Counted from the first letter of the stretch, positions 1 through 7,221 are shown. The stretch is 9,318 nt of DNA from Clostridia bacterium (GCA_017412445.1 JAFPYA010000091.1:1-9318); one strand, 5' to 3'. Translations and numbers: made by a program. Notes: generated from the letters alone by a model not told the origin.

Positions 1-539
1 AAATCCATGTGGACGGCGTGAGCATAAGGGACAATCCCCTTGAATGCAAGCGCAGGACGGCCTTCATCCCCGACAATCCCGACCTTTACGGCTACATGAC
101 AGGCATACAGTACCTGAACTTCATAGCGGACATATTCGGCGTGAGCGCCTCGGACAGGCAGGAGCGCATACATTTGTACGCCTCGGAGTTTGAGATAGAG
201 AAGGATCTGGCCGAGCGTGTAAGCGCCTACTCCCACGGCATGAAGCAGAAGCTGGCGCTTGTGGGCGCATGGATACACGCGCCCAGACTCATAATAATGG
301 ACGAGCCATTCGTGGGGCTCGACCCCAAGGCCGCGCACAGCTTAAAGCAGCTGATGCGCGCGCACTGCGACGGCGGCGGCTCCATATTCTTCTCGACGCA
401 CGTGCTTGAGGTCGCGGAAAAGCTCTGCGACAAGGTGGCCATAATCAAGGATGGCAGGCTCATCGTGAGCGGCACTATGGAGGAGGTCAAGGGCGACTCC
501 TCGCTTGAAAACGTGTTCCTTGAGCTGGAGGAAAAGTGA
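1..539 (+). CDS. ABC transporter ATP-binding protein, C-terminal part (5' end outside window)
   Basis: This is the nucleotide-binding subunit of an ABC-2-type or EcsA-like exporter. It binds and hydrolyses ATP at the inner face of the membrane to drive the permease encoded next. The reading frame is open from base 3, so the Walker A loop lies off the window. The GTG at position 9 is an internal valine, not the start. Visible parts are a Q-loop region IPDNPDLYGYMTG (about 66-104) with Asp where Gln is usual, the signature YSHGMKQK (228-251) in place of LSGGQ, Walker B LIIMDEP (288-308), D-loop GLDP, and the H-loop STH with His at 399-401. The altered Q-loop and signature are common in this exporter subfamily and do not suggest loss of activity. 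The stop codon overlaps the permease start by one base, so the two are coupled. The substrate cannot be read from the sequence. Confidence 0.95.
   Translation, partial: IHVDGVSIRDNPLECKRRTAFIPDNPDLYGYMTGIQYLNFIADIFGVSASDRQERIHLYASEFEIEKDLAERVSAYSHGMKQKLALVGAWIHAPRLIIMDEPFVGLDPKAAHSLKQLMRAHCDGGGSIFFSTHVLEVAEKLCDKVAIIKDGRLIVSGTMEEVKGDSSLENVFLELEEK
527..531 (+). promoter_or_regulatory. Ribosome binding site of the permease
   Basis: GGAGG lies inside the last codons of the ATPase gene, seven bases before ATG 539. This spacing favours ATG 539 over GTG 536 as the permease start. Confidence 0.8.
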
Positions 540-2149
540 TGTTCAGGGTGCTTCTCAAAAAACAGCTAATGGAGCTGGCGGAGACCTATACCCCGAAAAA
601 GCAGCGGGGCAAGGGCGGGCGCTCCATCGGCTTTCTGCTTTTGTACGTGTTTTTATTTGTCATGCTGGGCTTTTCGCTGGGTACGATGCTCTGGGATATC
701 TGTGCGGTGCTCAACGAAGTCGGGCTTGACTGGTTCTATTTCCTTATCGTGATGACGCTGGCGCTGGTGATAGGCGTTGTGGGCAGCGTGTTCAGCGCCT
801 ACTCCACGATATACCGCGCCAAGGACAACGAAACGCTGCTCGCCATGCCCATACCCACGGGCGCGCTTTTGGCCAGCAGGATGGCTGCCGTGCTGTTCAC
901 GGGGCTCGTGTTTGAGTTGATAGTCTTCCTGCCGGGCTGCGTCGTCTACTTCGCGCACGCGGGCGTAAGCTTTGCCGCGCTGGCGGGCAGCCTGCTGGGT
1001 GTCATCTCCGTATCGCTCATCTGCCTGTCGCTAACCTGCTTTTTCGGCTGGGTGGTGGCGCTCATCAGCGTACATACGCGCAACAAAAGCTTTATTACGG
1101 TGCTTGTGTCGCTTTTACTCATCGCGGCGTACTACCTCGTGTACTTCAGAATAGCGGAGTTTTTGAATGAAATCGCGCTTAACGCCGTGACGCTTAGCGA
1201 AAAGGTTAGCGCGAAAGCGGCGATAGTGAAGCTCTTCGCGCAGTCGTTTATCGGCAACGCTCAGGGAATTACGCTGCTTCTGGCACTGGCGCTCGTGCTC
1301 ACGGCGCTGACCGTGGAGATACTGTACCGAAGCTTCGACTGCATAGTGACCACAGAAAAGGGCAGAAAGCGCGCCGTCTACAAGCAGACCGCCGCCAAAA
1401 GCTCCGGCTCCGGCAGGGCGCTGATGCGCAAGGAGCTCAGGCACTTCACGCAGAGCCCGGCTTACATGCTGAACTGCGGTCTGGGGCTATTCTTCATGCT
1501 GGGTCTTACGGTGTACGCGCTGATAAAGTTTTCTTCGCTCAGAGAAACGATAGGAGGGTACCTGCCCGCCTTGAGCGACCCCGAAAACGGTATGTACAGC
1601 ATTTACAGGCTGATTTGCGCAGCCCCCGGCCTGATAATGGCGTTGTTTGGCGCAATGTGCCCCATAAGCGCGCCGAGCATTTCCCTTGAAGGGCAGAGCA
1701 TGTGGCTTTTGCGCTCGCTGCCCGTAAGCGCAAAGCGGGTCCTGTCTGCAAAGCAGGCGTTTCACCTCGCTTTTGTTCTGCCCCTGTCGCTGATAGCGAC
1801 CGCAGTGCTGTCGGCGCTGATAGGGCTTGAAGCAGGGGACTGGGCGGCAAATCTGATATTTGTCGCAGCCTACCAGCTTGCGATAAGCGCGCTGGGGCTG
1901 GTGCTGGGCTTAAAGCGCCCGAGCCTCGACTGGACGGACGAGAGCGTGCCGGTAAAGCGCGGCATGGCGATATCGATAACCCTGCTCGCGGGCATGGCGC
2001 TGCCCTCCGTGATGGCGATAGCGGTATTGCTGCTTGGCGGCAAATTCGACCTCACGCCTTACCTTTGGATAGTTCCTCTGGCGATTGCGCTGTGGCTCAA
2101 CGCATTGCTGTACCGCTGGGGCATCCGTAGGTTTGAAGAGATAGGATGA
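539..2149 (+). CDS. ABC exporter permease, polytopic membrane subunit
   Basis: This is the membrane partner of the preceding ATPase, 536 residues, with about 12 hydrophobic segments in two halves separated by a basic cytoplasmic linker (roughly residues 270-305). Each half carries a similar short motif after an early membrane segment: LLAMPIP near residue 101 and LLRSLPVS near 391, the latter preceded by ISLEGQSMW. These match my recollection of the large putative ABC permease family found next to EcsA-like ATPases in Firmicutes. The start is taken as ATG 539, seven bases after GGAGG (527-531). A GTG one codon earlier (536) is in frame but less well spaced. The TGATG overlap with the ATPase stop indicates translational coupling. 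The substrate is unknown; lipid, peptide or drug export are all possible. The family assignment is from motifs and context only. Confidence 0.9.
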   Translation: MFRVLLKKQLMELAETYTPKKQRGKGGRSIGFLLLYVFLFVMLGFSLGTMLWDICAVLNEVGLDWFYFLIVMTLALVIGVVGSVFSAYSTIYRAKDNETLLAMPIPTGALLASRMAAVLFTGLVFELIVFLPGCVVYFAHAGVSFAALAGSLLGVISVSLICLSLTCFFGWVVALISVHTRNKSFITVLVSLLLIAAYYLVYFRIAEFLNEIALNAVTLSEKVSAKAAIVKLFAQSFIGNAQGITLLLALALVLTALTVEILYRSFDCIVTTEKGRKRAVYKQTAAKSSGSGRALMRKELRHFTQSPAYMLNCGLGLFFMLGLTVYALIKFSSLRETIGGYLPALSDPENGMYSIYRLICAAPGLIMALFGAMCPISAPSISLEGQSMWLLRSLPVSAKRVLSAKQAFHLAFVLPLSLIATAVLSALIGLEAGDWAANLIFVAAYQLAISALGLVLGLKRPSLDWTDESVPVKRGMAISITLLAGMALPSVMAIAVLLLGGKFDLTPYLWIVPLAIALWLNALLYRWGIRRFEEIG

Positions 2150-2205
2150 CCGACTGAGTCTCAAGAAACGAGGACAGGCGGGACGCATCCGTTACCAAAA
2201 CAATA

Positions 2206-2245
2206 CCCGGCCGGCTTCACGTTTTGAAGCCGGCCGGGTTTTTTT
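2206..2245 (+). terminator. Strong intrinsic terminator, probably bidirectional
   Basis: A perfect 14-bp stem (CCCGGCCGGCTTCA at 2206-2219 paired with 2225-2238) has a 5-base loop and is followed by seven T residues (2239-2245). It sits 57 bases after the permease stop and ends the ABC operon. The converging gene ends at 2258. Read on the - strand the same hairpin is followed by ATTGTTTTGG, a weaker U-rich tail, so it probably also stops leftward transcription, less efficiently. Bases 2150-2205 hold nothing else that I recognise. Confidence 0.95.
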
Positions 2246-2257
2246 AGCGCCTTGGCT

Positions 2258-3829
2258 TTACAGCTGCGGCGGGTTCACGTTGCGGGTTATGCTGCTCTGG
2301 GTCAGGTACTTGTTGGTGTCCATGTATACGAACACGCGCTTGGAGCGGGTCACGTACACGGTCACGCCGGCAAACAGCGCCAGAGTTACTATGGGCAGAA
2401 GTACCGCCAGCCAGGAGGGCACAACAGGCACGCTCAAAAGCATGAACAGCACGCACACGGAGGCGATGGCCACGATGTGGTAGTGCTTGAGGAAGCTGTC
2501 GTCGCGCTTTGCGATTTTGAACGCAAGCAGCGCACTCAGGCCGGCCGTGCCAAGCAGCACCGCGATCTGTATCAGGCTTATGACCACATAGATGAAGCCT
2601 GATCCAAATTCGCTTATGCCGGTCGTGTTCAGCGTCACAAACATAAGTATGAATATGTACAGGCCGAGCAAGGCCATTATGCCCGCCAGCACGAAGGCGC
2701 CTATGTAGAACGCCATCAGCGCGCCGCCCAGCTTGTCGTAGGGATGCACCTCTTCATAATGCTTCTCGGGGCAGGGAACAATCCTGATAAGGCGGTGCAG
2801 CGTGCGGCTCTTTTTGGCGTAGCGGCTCTTTTCGCTCTTGAGCACGAATATGAACAGCGAGACCATTACGAGCGCGACCGAAAGGAAGAACAGTTGTATC
2901 CGCGCAGTGGAGGCGCTCAGCATCATAACGAAGCTGTAGAGCGTGACCAGTGCGCTCAGGCCCAACATGATATAGCAGAATATGTCGTTTCTGCGTATTA
3001 CGCCCATGAGGCTGAGCACATACAGTATCGCCATTGCGTATACAGCCACGTGGAACATGAGGTAGAAGCCGTTTTCGGGGTTTATGTCGGCCTCGTCGGA
3101 GACCTCCATGCTTCTCAGGTTTACCTCGGCGCCAAAGCCGTCGGATACGTTCTCAAACGTGCGTATCGCTTCGTTTTCAATGCTTTGCGAATTGAGCGCG
3201 CTGCTGTCCTTTTCTGCAATACGAATGACCTTGCCCATGTAATCCAGCGTGCCGTGATAGATCGCGCTCATGGACAGGCACATCACCGCCAGAAGCAGTA
3301 CGGGTATAAGTATCGAGACCGCGTTGAGCTTGGGCTTTCTGAGCGTAAAGAAGCCCAGCGTCAGGCAGGCCGCAGCGCCGATAAAGCAATACGTGGCACC
3401 GCTGAAGCCCGCAATCAGCATAAACACGCTGCCAAGGCAGCAAAGCGCGGCTATGACCGTCTGCCAAAGCGCGGGCGCCTCGTCCTTGCCGGAGATTTTG
3501 CCGGTAAGGCGCGAAAGGAAGCCCTTTACCGCCTCTATAGGCGCGCTGAGGGGATCGTCATCGTCCTTTGGCTGAGGGCGCTCCCTGCGGGGGGCGGCCT
3601 TGTGCTCGCGCAAGGGAGAAACGGGCGCTTCATCTTCCTCGGGCTCGGCCTCGATCTCCTCGGGGGCGTATTGAGCCTCCTCGGGCGCGGCTTCCTCGTT
3701 TTCGGTTTCGGCTACTTCTTCATACTCGGCTTCGGCCTCCTCGGCTTCGGCTGTCACGTCCTTGCCGCAGTAAGGGCACACAGCGGCATCATCTTCAATT
3801 TCCTGCCCGCAATAGGGACATACCTTCAT
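2258..3829 (-). CDS. Zinc-ribbon polytopic membrane protein of unknown function
   Basis: A 523-residue protein that I cannot assign to a named family. It begins with a double CPYCG zinc ribbon (Cys 4, 7, 18 and 21), the short N-terminal type common on Firmicute membrane proteins. Next is a very acidic Glu/Ala-rich linker (about 26-70), then a proline- and charge-rich stretch (70-95). About ten hydrophobic segments follow, near residues 122-141, 144-163, 168-190, 254-278, 282-306, 308-330, 368-398, 410-438, 450-470 and 473-494. A hydrophilic loop lies at about 191-252 and another charged loop (331-366) contains CPEKHYEE. The 25-30 residue tail is soluble. ATG 3829 is preceded by GGGAG nine bases upstream. 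It is transcribed alone from a promoter overlapped by an inverted repeat. Roles in membrane stress or envelope homeostasis are possible, but nothing in the sequence proves them. Confidence 0.88.
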   Translation of the reverse strand: MKVCPYCGQEIEDDAAVCPYCGKDVTAEAEEAEAEYEEVAETENEEAAPEEAQYAPEEIEAEPEEDEAPVSPLREHKAAPRRERPQPKDDDDPLSAPIEAVKGFLSRLTGKISGKDEAPALWQTVIAALCCLGSVFMLIAGFSGATYCFIGAAACLTLGFFTLRKPKLNAVSILIPVLLLAVMCLSMSAIYHGTLDYMGKVIRIAEKDSSALNSQSIENEAIRTFENVSDGFGAEVNLRSMEVSDEADINPENGFYLMFHVAVYAMAILYVLSLMGVIRRNDIFCYIMLGLSALVTLYSFVMMLSASTARIQLFFLSVALVMVSLFIFVLKSEKSRYAKKSRTLHRLIRIVPCPEKHYEEVHPYDKLGGALMAFYIGAFVLAGIMALLGLYIFILMFVTLNTTGISEFGSGFIYVVISLIQIAVLLGTAGLSALLAFKIAKRDDSFLKHYHIVAIASVCVLFMLLSVPVVPSWLAVLLPIVTLALFAGVTVYVTRSKRVFVYMDTNKYLTQSSITRNVNPPQL

Positions 3830-3853
3830 GCTTTTTCACTCCCGTAAAATAAA

Positions 3854-3891
3854 ATTTGTGCAATATACAACACGTGTATTATTGCACAAAT
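3854..3891. repeat. Inverted repeat overlapping the promoter, likely operator
   Basis: Perfect 12-bp arms, ATTTGTGCAATA (3854-3865) and TATTGCACAAAT (3880-3891), flank a 14-base centre that itself contains the palindrome ACACGTGT (3870-3877). The dyad covers the -10 box and the predicted transcription start of the zinc-ribbon gene, the usual position of a repressor site. An alternative reading is a hairpin in leftward RNA ending metY transcription, because it is followed on the - strand by TTTTATTTTAC and lies 52 bases past the metY stop. Its low GC makes a strong terminator less likely. I cannot name the regulator. Confidence 0.65.
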
Positions 3892-3906
3892 CTACTTAAA
3901 AGTCAA
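3878..3906 (-). promoter_or_regulatory. Sigma-A-type promoter of the zinc-ribbon gene
   Basis: On the - strand there is TTGACT (3901-3906), a 17-base spacer and AATAAT (3878-3883). Each box matches consensus at five of six positions. Transcription would start near 3871, leaving a leader of about 40 bases before ATG 3829. The -10 box lies inside the inverted repeat 3854-3891. Confidence 0.7.
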
Positions 3907-3942
3907 TAGTTTTGAAAAATATCTGACTTAAATTTGCAATAT

Positions 3943-5223
3943 TCAGGCCTGCGCCAGCGCCTGCTCGAGGTCGCTTATGAGATCGGCGCTGCTTTCGAGG
4001 CCGCAGCTCAAGCGCACCATGCCCGCGGGTACACCGGCCTCGGCCAGCTGCTCGTCGGTCATCTGGCGGTGAGTGGACGCGGCGGGGCACAGGCAGCAGG
4101 TGCGCGCGTCGGCCACGTGCGTCTCTATCGCCGCAAGCTTAAGCGCCTTCATGAAGCGCTCGGCGGCAGGGCGGCCGCCCTTTATTTCGAATGACACCAC
4201 GCCGCAGGAGCCTTTGGGCAGATACTTTTGCGCCATGGGGTAAAACCTGTCGCCGGGCAGGGAGGGGTAGCTGACCTTTTCGATTTTATCATGAGAAGAG
4301 AGAAAGCTGGCCACGGCCAGACCGTTTTCGCAGTGGCGCGGCATGCGCACATGCAGGCTTTCGAGGCCGAGGTTCAGCAAAAAGGCGTTCTGGGGCGACT
4401 GTATAGAGCCGAAATCGCGCATAAGCTGTGCGGTGCACTTGGTGATGAACGCTCCGCCCATTCCGAACTTTTCGGCGTAAACTATGCCGTGATAGCTGTC
4501 GTCGGGGGTGGTGAGGCCGGGGAACTTCTCCGCGTGCGCCATCCAGTCGAATTTGCCCATGTCCACAATCGCGCCGCCTACGCCCGCGCCGTGGCCGTCC
4601 ATGTACTTGGTGGTGGAGTGGGTCACTATGTCCGCCCCCCATTCGCCGGGACGGCAGTTCACGGGAGTGGCGAAGGTGTTGTCGACAATCAGCGGCACGC
4701 CGTGCGCGTGGGCGCATTTGGCGAACAGCTCTATGTTCAGAACCGTCAGCGCGGGATTGGCTATGGTCTCGCCGAACACGCACTTCGTGTTCGGACGGAA
4801 GGCGGCGTTCAGCTCGTCCTCGGTGCAGTCCGGGTTCACGAAGGTGGTCTCAATGCCCATCTTCGCCATGGTCACGCTTATCAGGTTGAACGTGCCGCCG
4901 TAAATCGACGAGGAGCACACTATGTGGTCGCCGCAGGAGCACAGGTTGAACAGCGCAAAGAAGTTTGCCGCCTGCCCGGAGGAGGTCAGCATGCCCGCCG
5001 TGCCGCCCTCGAGCGCGCAGATTTTGGCGGCAACCATGTCGTTTGTGGGGTTTTGAAGCCTGGTGTAGAAATAGCCGCTGTCCTCGAGGTCGAACAGTCT
5101 GCCCATGGCCTCGCTGCTTTCATATTTGAACGTGGTGGACTGTATGATGGGTATCTGGCGGGGCTCGCCGTTGCCGGGTGTGTAGCCCGCCTGTACGCAC
5201 AGGGTGTCAAGATCAAGAGCCAT
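3943..5223 (-). CDS. metY: O-acetylhomoserine sulfhydrylase (aminocarboxypropyltransferase)
   Basis: This PLP-dependent cytoplasmic enzyme of the Cys/Met metabolism family joins O-acetylhomoserine with sulfide (or methanethiol) to give homocysteine (or methionine). It has 426 residues, normal for MetY. Visible family marks are YTRLQNPT near residue 53 (Tyr and Arg that contact PLP phosphate from the partner subunit), the SSGQAA turn, Asp181 in LIVDNTFATP (pairs with the PLP ring nitrogen), Lys206 in HSTTKYMDGHG (Schiff base), and VRLSCGLE near the end, whose Arg binds the substrate carboxylate. The insert around GGAIVDMGKFDW fits MetY better than MetB or MetC. The start is ATG 5223. An in-frame ATG at 5238 adds five residues (MEEKT), but its codons contain the GGAGG ribosome binding site for ATG 5223. 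The gene appears monocistronic. Methionine or sulfide assimilation is its expected role; a related gamma-synthase is the alternative. Confidence 0.95.
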   Translation of the reverse strand: MALDLDTLCVQAGYTPGNGEPRQIPIIQSTTFKYESSEAMGRLFDLEDSGYFYTRLQNPTNDMVAAKICALEGGTAGMLTSSGQAANFFALFNLCSCGDHIVCSSSIYGGTFNLISVTMAKMGIETTFVNPDCTEDELNAAFRPNTKCVFGETIANPALTVLNIELFAKCAHAHGVPLIVDNTFATPVNCRPGEWGADIVTHSTTKYMDGHGAGVGGAIVDMGKFDWMAHAEKFPGLTTPDDSYHGIVYAEKFGMGGAFITKCTAQLMRDFGSIQSPQNAFLLNLGLESLHVRMPRHCENGLAVASFLSSHDKIEKVSYPSLPGDRFYPMAQKYLPKGSCGVVSFEIKGGRPAAERFMKALKLAAIETHVADARTCCLCPAASTHRQMTDEQLAEAGVPAGMVRLSCGLESSADLISDLEQALAQA

Positions 5224-5231
5224 AGTTTTTT

Positions 5232-5236
5232 CCTCC
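5232..5236 (-). promoter_or_regulatory. Ribosome binding site that sets the metY start
   Basis: On the - strand GGAGG is followed by eight bases and then ATG (5223). It overlaps the alternative upstream ATG (5238), which has no binding site of its own, so the shorter protein is the likely product. Confidence 0.8.
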
Positions 5237-5282
5237 ATATATATGCAACCGCGGAAATGCCGCTTATGCCTCGAATGGCTCT

Positions 5283-5311
5283 ATTATATCCCCATTTACG
5301 CCAAAACACAA
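5283..5311 (-). promoter_or_regulatory. Promoter of metY
   Basis: On the - strand a perfect TATAAT (5283-5288) is preceded, 17 bases upstream, by TTGTGT (5306-5311), which keeps the TTG core of the -35 box. The predicted leader is about 55 bases and too short for a SAM or T-box riboswitch. It holds only a small possible hairpin, GCGG-CATTT-CCGC. Confidence 0.65.
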
Positions 5312-5354
5312 GCCGCCGCGCAAATTTTTATGGTCATGCCGCTCGTTTCCTTTT

Positions 5355-5420
5355 TATAATGCCCTGCCGCTCATGTTCTGATGACTGCCAAAGAGCCTGC
5401 GGCGCTTCGGCGTCGTTTTA
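5355..5420 (+). other. Possible short transcription unit in the divergent intergenic region
   Basis: A perfect TATAAT (5355-5360), with a weak TGGTCA 18 bases upstream (5331-5336), is followed by a hairpin with a 7-bp stem including two G-T pairs (5399-5405 with 5410-5416). The hairpin is closed by a stable C-TTCG-G tetraloop and followed by TTTTA. If both signals work, an RNA of about 50-55 bases would be made upstream of the next operon. No reading frame is evident in it. The hairpin may instead just insulate the operon promoter. This is speculative. Confidence 0.25.
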
Positions 5421-5443
5421 TCCGTATTTTAACGGCAAAGCTT

Positions 5444-5472
5444 TTGACTGAGGGCGCGCTTTGCGGTATAAT
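5444..5472 (+). promoter_or_regulatory. Near-consensus promoter of the rightward operon
   Basis: TTGACT (5444-5449), a 17-base spacer and a perfect TATAAT (5467-5472) make this the best promoter in the window. The start of transcription would fall near 5479, only about 24 bases before ATG 5503. Any start codon upstream of that, such as the in-frame TTG at 5461, is excluded. It should drive the four genes from the radical SAM gene to rlmH. Confidence 0.85.
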
Positions 5473-5502
5473 GATTGCACAAGATTAAAATGGGTGCGTA
5501 GG

Positions 5503-6411
5503 ATGATTTGCAATTTGTGTCCCCGCAAATGCGGGGCTGAACGATACGAAAGCCGGGGGCTGGGCTTTTGCGGCGCGGGCACGCTGCCGCGGGTGGCGAG
5601 GTGCGCACTGCACTTCGACGAGGAGCCCTGCATAAGCGGAAAAAGCGGCAGCGGCGCCATATTCTTTTCCGGCTGCACGCTGGGGTGCGTGTTTTGCCAG
5701 AATTATGCAATAAGCCACGACAATTTCGGGATGGAAATAAGCCCCGCGCGCCTGCGGGAAATATTCTTTGAGCTTATCGACAAGGGCGCAAACAACATAA
5801 ACTTAGTTACCGGCACGCAGTTTGTGCCAGCCATAATCGAGGCGCTCAAGGGCGGCCTGCCCGTGCCTGTGGTGTGGAACAGCAGCGGTTACGAGCGCGT
5901 GGAGACGCTGAGGGCGCTTAACGGCATGGTGGACATCTACCTGCCCGATTTCAAATACATGGACGAAGCGCTGGCTGCGAGGCTTTCGGGTGCAGAGAAC
6001 TACCCCGAGACCGCCTTAAAGGCGATAGAGGAGATGCTGCGCCAGACGGGCAGGCCGGTCTACGACGAAAACGGCCTGATGAAGAAGGGCACTCTGATAC
6101 GCCACCTCGTGCTGCCGGGGCATCTGGACAACACAAAGCAGGTCCTGCGGCGCATCCACTGGGACTTTGAGGGCGTGCCTGTGTCGCTCATGGCGCAGTA
6201 CACGCCTATGGGCAGGGCACATGAATTTGACGACATCAATCGCCCGCTCACAAGCGAGGAATACGATGAAGCCGTACAGTACATGTATTCCCTCAGCATG
6301 GACTGTGGCTACACGCAGGAGCTCGACTCGGCAAAGAGCGCCTATACGCCCGCGTTCGATTTAAGCGGCGTTGCGCCCGAAAAAGGAAACCGGGAGGCGG
6401 CACGGATATGA
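5503..6411 (+). CDS. PflX-type radical SAM protein (PflA-like, activase homologue)
   Basis: A 302-residue member of the radical SAM family related to pyruvate formate-lyase activating enzymes, the group often called PflX (COG1313). The cluster motif is C58-TLG-C62-VF-C65, a Cx3Cx2C whose three cysteines bind the 4Fe-4S cluster that cleaves S-adenosylmethionine. The N-terminus has extra cysteines (MICNLCPRKCG: Cys 3, 6 and 10, then Cys 23), as is usual in this group. Downstream are NLVTGTQF, VVWNSSGYE, VDIYLPDFKY and RHLVLPGHLDNT, typical barrel strands. ATG 5503 is chosen because the promoter lies just upstream; GTG 5494 is possible. The ribosome binding site is weak (GGGTG, 5492-5496). It overlaps walJ by ATGA. 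No glycyl radical enzyme is in view, so the substrate is unknown. The true reaction of this family is, to my knowledge, not established. Confidence 0.88.
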   Translation: MICNLCPRKCGAERYESRGLGFCGAGTLPRVARCALHFDEEPCISGKSGSGAIFFSGCTLGCVFCQNYAISHDNFGMEISPARLREIFFELIDKGANNINLVTGTQFVPAIIEALKGGLPVPVVWNSSGYERVETLRALNGMVDIYLPDFKYMDEALAARLSGAENYPETALKAIEEMLRQTGRPVYDENGLMKKGTLIRHLVLPGHLDNTKQVLRRIHWDFEGVPVSLMAQYTPMGRAHEFDDINRPLTSEEYDEAVQYMYSLSMDCGYTQELDSAKSAYTPAFDLSGVAPEKGNREAARI

Positions 6412-7211
6412 CACTGTTGTTTGCACCCCTGTTTTCCGGCTCGAGCGGCAACTGCACATACGTAGGCACAGAGGATGAGGGCGTTATAGTAGACTGCGGC
6501 GTGAGCGCAATGGCCACGCTTGAACAGCTGAAGGCCGCCAAAATAGATCCCGCGGCGGTAAAGGCCGTGCTCGTGACCCACGAGCATACGGATCACGTTT
6601 CAGGCGTGGGCGTGCTTTCGAGAAGACTGGGCGGCGTGCCAATATACGCCACGCGCGGCACGTGGGACGGCTCGGGCAAGCGGCTGGGCAAGCTCGCCCC
6701 CGAACAGATACGCTATATAGACAACGACTCAGATTTTTTCATAGGCGACCTCAACATAACCGCGTTTACCACGCCCCACGACTGCCTCGACCCCTGCGGC
6801 TTCGTGTTTGAAAAGGGCGGAGTGAAGGCCGCGGTCGCAACCGACATGGGCTACATAAACAAGACGTGGCTTGAGGCGGTCGGGGGCAGCGACCTTGTGC
6901 TTCTCGAGGCCGATTACGATACGGACATGCTCATGGCCGGCAGTTATCCTTACGACTTAAAGCGCCGCATACTTGGGCGCAAGGGACATCTGAGCAACGA
7001 GGACGCGGGCAGTGCCGCCGCGCATCTGATCAAGAGCGGCGCAAGGGAGATAATCCTGGGTCACCTGAGTAAAAACAACAATTTTCCGGAGCTCGCGCTC
7101 AAGACCTGCGAAAACATGCTTCTGGACGAGGGCATACGCCCAGGCAGGGACATGGAACTGCACGTGGCGGCGCGCAGCGCGCTTACGGGCGTATTCAAAA
7201 TAGAACTGTAG
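6408..7211 (+). CDS. walJ: MBL-fold metallohydrolase, WalJ/YycJ family
   Basis: A 267-residue cytoplasmic metallo-beta-lactamase-fold protein close to WalJ/YycJ of Bacilli, usually about 264 residues. In Bacilli it lies in the walRK locus and has been linked to DNA repair and cell division; it is probably a nuclease, though its biochemistry is less settled than its fold. Family marks are the N-terminal FSGSSGNC (9-16), the metal site THEHTDH (His58, His60, Asp62, His63), PHDCLDPCGF with His124, ATDMGYI with Asp146 as bridging ligand, LLEADYD, and the late GHLSNEDAG and ILGHLSKNN motifs containing histidines. All expected metal ligands are present. ATG 6408 overlaps the stop of the radical SAM gene by four bases, with GGGAGG (6392-6397) upstream. 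No walR or walK is visible; the upstream neighbour is the radical SAM gene. Confidence 0.92.
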   Translation: MTLLFAPLFSGSSGNCTYVGTEDEGVIVDCGVSAMATLEQLKAAKIDPAAVKAVLVTHEHTDHVSGVGVLSRRLGGVPIYATRGTWDGSGKRLGKLAPEQIRYIDNDSDFFIGDLNITAFTTPHDCLDPCGFVFEKGGVKAAVATDMGYINKTWLEAVGGSDLVLLEADYDTDMLMAGSYPYDLKRRILGRKGHLSNEDAGSAAAHLIKSGAREIILGHLSKNNNFPELALKTCENMLLDEGIRPGRDMELHVAARSALTGVFKIEL

Positions 7212-7221
7212 CGGAGGCCCA

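Noticed and set aside
228..251. Degenerate ABC signature as a sign of an inactive ATPase
   Set aside because: YSHGMKQK is a common variant in EcsA-like and ABC-2 exporters, and Walker B, D-loop and H-loop are intact.
2744..3847. Long + strand reading frame of 367 codons
   Set aside because: It lies wholly opposite the zinc-ribbon gene, is rich in His, Arg, Gln and Ala as antisense frames in GC-rich DNA are, and has no ribosome binding site or recognisable motif.
3854..3891. Rex-type redox operator
   Set aside because: Rex sites have TTGTGAA and TTCACAA arms with a short central gap; here the arms read TTGTGCAA and lie much farther apart.
5224..5282. Possible SAM or T-box riboswitch in the metY leader
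   Set aside because: The leader is only about 55 bases, with one tiny hairpin and none of the conserved elements of those riboswitches.
4228..5451. Long + strand reading frame of 407 codons
   Set aside because: It runs antisense to metY, whose protein family is unmistakable, and continues through the metY promoter region; its composition is typical of a shadow frame.
5461..5502. TTG start at 5461 extending the radical SAM protein by 14 residues
   Set aside because: The TTG lies in the promoter spacer and upstream of the predicted transcription start, so it would not be in the mRNA.
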